Shown here: positions 5,779-7,072 of the stretch, one piece after another
How the letters are laid out: each line of letters starts with the position of its first letter
Numbering within the stretch: the first letter of the stretch is position 1
DNA from: Paracoccaceae bacterium
Lineage (GTDB): Bacteria > Pseudomonadota > Alphaproteobacteria > Rhodobacterales > Rhodobacteraceae
DNA: 7,072 nucleotides
Direction: 5' to 3'
Assembly (NCBI GenBank): GCA_006227805.1
Contig: SBFT01000111.1
Span: forward strand, 1 to 7,072
The notes under the pieces: model-generated
Told to the model about the DNA's origin: nothing
What the model saw: only the letters and a program-made list of their open reading frames with translations
Databases searched by the model: none
Made by a program: the position numbers and the translations under genes

Positions 5779-5804
5779 GCCTGCGGCGGTTAGAAGGCGC
5801 AGGC
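5779..5804 (+). promoter_or_regulatory. Stem-loop abutting the hisC ribosome binding site
   Basis: Perfect 7-bp arms GCCTGCG (5779-5785) and CGCAGGC (5798-5804) enclose a 12-nt loop. The 3' arm touches the AAGGA Shine-Dalgarno element (5805-5809). The structure could tune ribosome access to hisC. No run of histidine or aromatic codons occurs before it, so classic attenuation is not supported. The rest of this intergenic gap shows a possible -35 (TTGACC, 5719-5724) but no convincing -10. Confidence 0.35.
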
Positions 5805-5820
5805 AAGGAAAGAGACCCGC

Positions 5821-6906
5821 ATGACACGCATCAGCCCGCAGCCCGGCATCATGGACATCGAGCTCTACCAGGGCGGTGCCTCGCATCTGGCGGGCGTCAC
5901 GGACGTGCTGAAACTGTCCTCGAACGAAAACCCCTTCGGTCCCAGCCCGGCGGCGGTGCAGGCGGTGTCCGAGGCGGCGGCCAAGCTGCATCGCTATCCC
6001 TCGACCGACCATGCCGCCCTGCGCGCGGCGATCGGCGCGGTCCATGACCTCGACCCCGACCGCCTGATCATCGGCGTGGGCTCGGACGAGGTGCTGACCT
6101 GGCTCGCGCTGGCCTATGCCGGACCGGGGGACGAGGTTCTCTATCCCGAACACGGCTTCTCGCTCTACCCGATCGTCGCGCGCGCGGCGGGGGCCACGCC
6201 CGTGACCGCGCCCGAGACCGCCCGCCGCGTGGATGTCGACGCGATCCTGGCGCGCGTCACGCCGGCCACGCGCCTGATCTACCTGGCCAACCCCGCCAAC
6301 CCGACCGGCACGATGATCGGCGCCGACGAGATGACGCGCCTGGCCGCGGCGGTGCCCGAAAGCTGCATCCTGGTGCTGGATGGCGCCTATGCCGAATTCG
6401 TCGACGGCTATGACGGCGGCGCGGCCCTCGTCGATCGCCATCCGAACGTCGTGATGACGCGCACCCTCTCCAAGATCTATGGCCTCGGGGGGTTGCGCGT
6501 CGGCTGGGGCTATGCGCCGCGTGCCATCATCGACGTGCTGAACCGCATCAGGGGGCCCTTCAACATGTCGAACGTGGCGCTGGCCGGGGCCGAGGCCGCG
6601 ATCCGCGACCAGGAGTTCGTGCGCACTTGCCGCATCGCCAATGCCGAACAGCGCGCGCGGCTGGCGGGCGGCCTGGCGCAACTGGGCATTCCCAGCGACG
6701 AAAGCCACGCGAATTTCGTGCTGGCGCGCTTTGCCGATGCCGACCGGGCCCGGGCCGCGGACGCGCATCTGAAGGCGCATGGCATCCTGGTGCGGCTGGT
6801 GGCGGGCTACGGCTTTCCCGAGGCCCTGCGCATCACGGTGGGCCGTCCGCAGGATGTCACCCGCGTCCTCGACGCCATGGCCACTTTCCCCGGAGCCACC
6901 GCATGA
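5821..6906 (+). CDS. hisC: Histidinol-phosphate aminotransferase
   Basis: HisC is a PLP-dependent class I/II aminotransferase that transfers the glutamate amino group to imidazole-acetol phosphate to give histidinol phosphate. Members from alphaproteobacteria often also act on aromatic keto acids. The 361 residues are normal for the family. Landmarks are LSSNENPFGPS (32-42), the YP pair (59-60), NPANPTGT (157-164), D187 and Y190 in VLDGAYAEF, the PLP-binding lysine K218 in TRTLSKIYGLGGLRVGW, and the substrate carboxylate Arg in ALRITVGRP (R337). The ATG has AAGGA 11 nt upstream. The stop codon overlaps the next start (ATGA, 6903-6906), so translation is probably coupled to the dehydrogenase. 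That pairing suggests a role in tyrosine/phenylalanine transamination as well as histidine synthesis; the balance between the two cannot be read from sequence. Confidence 0.95.
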   Translation: MTRISPQPGIMDIELYQGGASHLAGVTDVLKLSSNENPFGPSPAAVQAVSEAAAKLHRYPSTDHAALRAAIGAVHDLDPDRLIIGVGSDEVLTWLALAYAGPGDEVLYPEHGFSLYPIVARAAGATPVTAPETARRVDVDAILARVTPATRLIYLANPANPTGTMIGADEMTRLAAAVPESCILVLDGAYAEFVDGYDGGAALVDRHPNVVMTRTLSKIYGLGGLRVGWGYAPRAIIDVLNRIRGPFNMSNVALAGAEAAIRDQEFVRTCRIANAEQRARLAGGLAQLGIPSDESHANFVLARFADADRARAADAHLKAHGILVRLVAGYGFPEALRITVGRPQDVTRVLDAMATFPGATA

Positions 6907-7072
6907 GCGTGATCTATGACCGTGTCGCCCTGATCGGGCTGGGGCTGATCGCCTCGTCGATGTTCTGGGCGATGAAGCGCGGCGGGCTGGCGGGCGAGGT
7001 GACGGGCTATGCGCGCTCGGCCGAGACGCGCGCGACCGCGCGCGAGATCGGCCTGTGCGACCGCGTCTGCGA
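6903..7072 (+). CDS. Prephenate/arogenate (cyclohexadienyl) dehydrogenase, partial (C-terminus off the right edge)
   Basis: The enzyme oxidatively decarboxylates prephenate or arogenate on the way to tyrosine, using NAD(P). Only the first 56 residues are present. They show the opening strand and dinucleotide-binding turn of a Rossmann fold, VALIGLGLIASSMFWAMKRG (8-27). The turn is GxGxxA instead of the textbook GxGxxG, with the following Ser kept. VTGYARS (33-39) is the second strand, where cofactor choice is usually made. The ATG lies inside the hisC stop codon context with a 4-bp overlap, and GGAG is 7 nt upstream within hisC (6892-6895). The gene fits tyrC/tyrA, but the substrate and the exact symbol cannot be settled from this fragment. 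Confidence 0.88.
   Translation, partial: MSVIYDRVALIGLGLIASSMFWAMKRGGLAGEVTGYARSAETRATAREIGLCDRVC

Noticed and set aside
4570..5793. A 407-codon plus-strand open frame opposite the Hint gene and running into the hisC upstream region
   Set aside because: It is antisense to a Hint domain with conserved catalytic motifs, and its translation is Arg/Gln/Ala-rich filler typical of GC-rich complement strands.
5731..5793. Possible 20-codon leader peptide (GTG start) before hisC
   Set aside because: It contains no histidine or aromatic codons, has no clear ribosome site, and is not followed by a terminator-antiterminator arrangement.
1..7072. Mobile elements, defence genes, CRISPR repeats, tRNA or rRNA genes
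   Set aside because: No transposase, integrase, nuclease-type defence protein, regularly spaced repeat or cloverleaf-like sequence was seen; the gene content looks like ordinary chromosomal material.

Overview
The window reads as chromosomal DNA from a high-GC alphaproteobacterium, most likely in the order Rhodobacterales (Paracoccus/Rhodobacter/Roseobacter relatives). The evidence is the cysteine-free, Rhodobacterales-like ribosomal protein S4, a standalone Hint-domain protein of a kind common in that order, a GlcNAc-branching-type glycosyltransferase with an extra C-terminal region, and a hisC gene overlapping a prephenate/arogenate dehydrogenase gene. No species can be named from the sequence alone. 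I see no insertion sequence, phage gene, CRISPR array, tRNA or rRNA.

Layout, left to right. Positions 1-992 (minus) hold the N-terminal part of a soluble globin-coupled chemoreceptor; its C-terminus lies beyond the left edge. Positions 1091-1909 (minus) encode a family-2 sulfotransferase. It is transcribed divergently from 2073-3650 (plus), a GT14/Core-2-I-branching-type glycosyltransferase with a TTG start and a C-terminal region of unknown role. The 163-bp gap between them is locally AT-rich. Positions 3651-3763 hold a short tandem repeat and a strong intrinsic terminator for rpsD. Positions 3764-4384 (minus) encode ribosomal protein S4 with a GTG start. It is preceded by a leader of about 113 nt with three compact hairpins and a near-consensus promoter. 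Positions 4558-5622 (minus) encode a Hedgehog/intein-type (Hint) domain protein. The 198-bp divergent gap at 5623-5820 carries a perfect CtrA-type site, TTAA-N7-TTAA. Positions 5821-6906 (plus) encode histidinol-phosphate aminotransferase (hisC), which overlaps by 4 bp the start of a prephenate/arogenate dehydrogenase gene that runs off the right edge.

How the genes work together. The sulfotransferase and the branching-type glycosyltransferase both suggest tailoring of a surface polysaccharide or glycoconjugate; this is inferred from their families and adjacency. hisC and the dehydrogenase gene form a translationally coupled pair for histidine/tyrosine biosynthesis. rpsD appears to be its own transcription unit with a promoter, structured leader and terminator. 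The regions most worth following up are the rpsD leader, the CtrA-type site before the Hint gene, and the sulfotransferase/glycosyltransferase pair.
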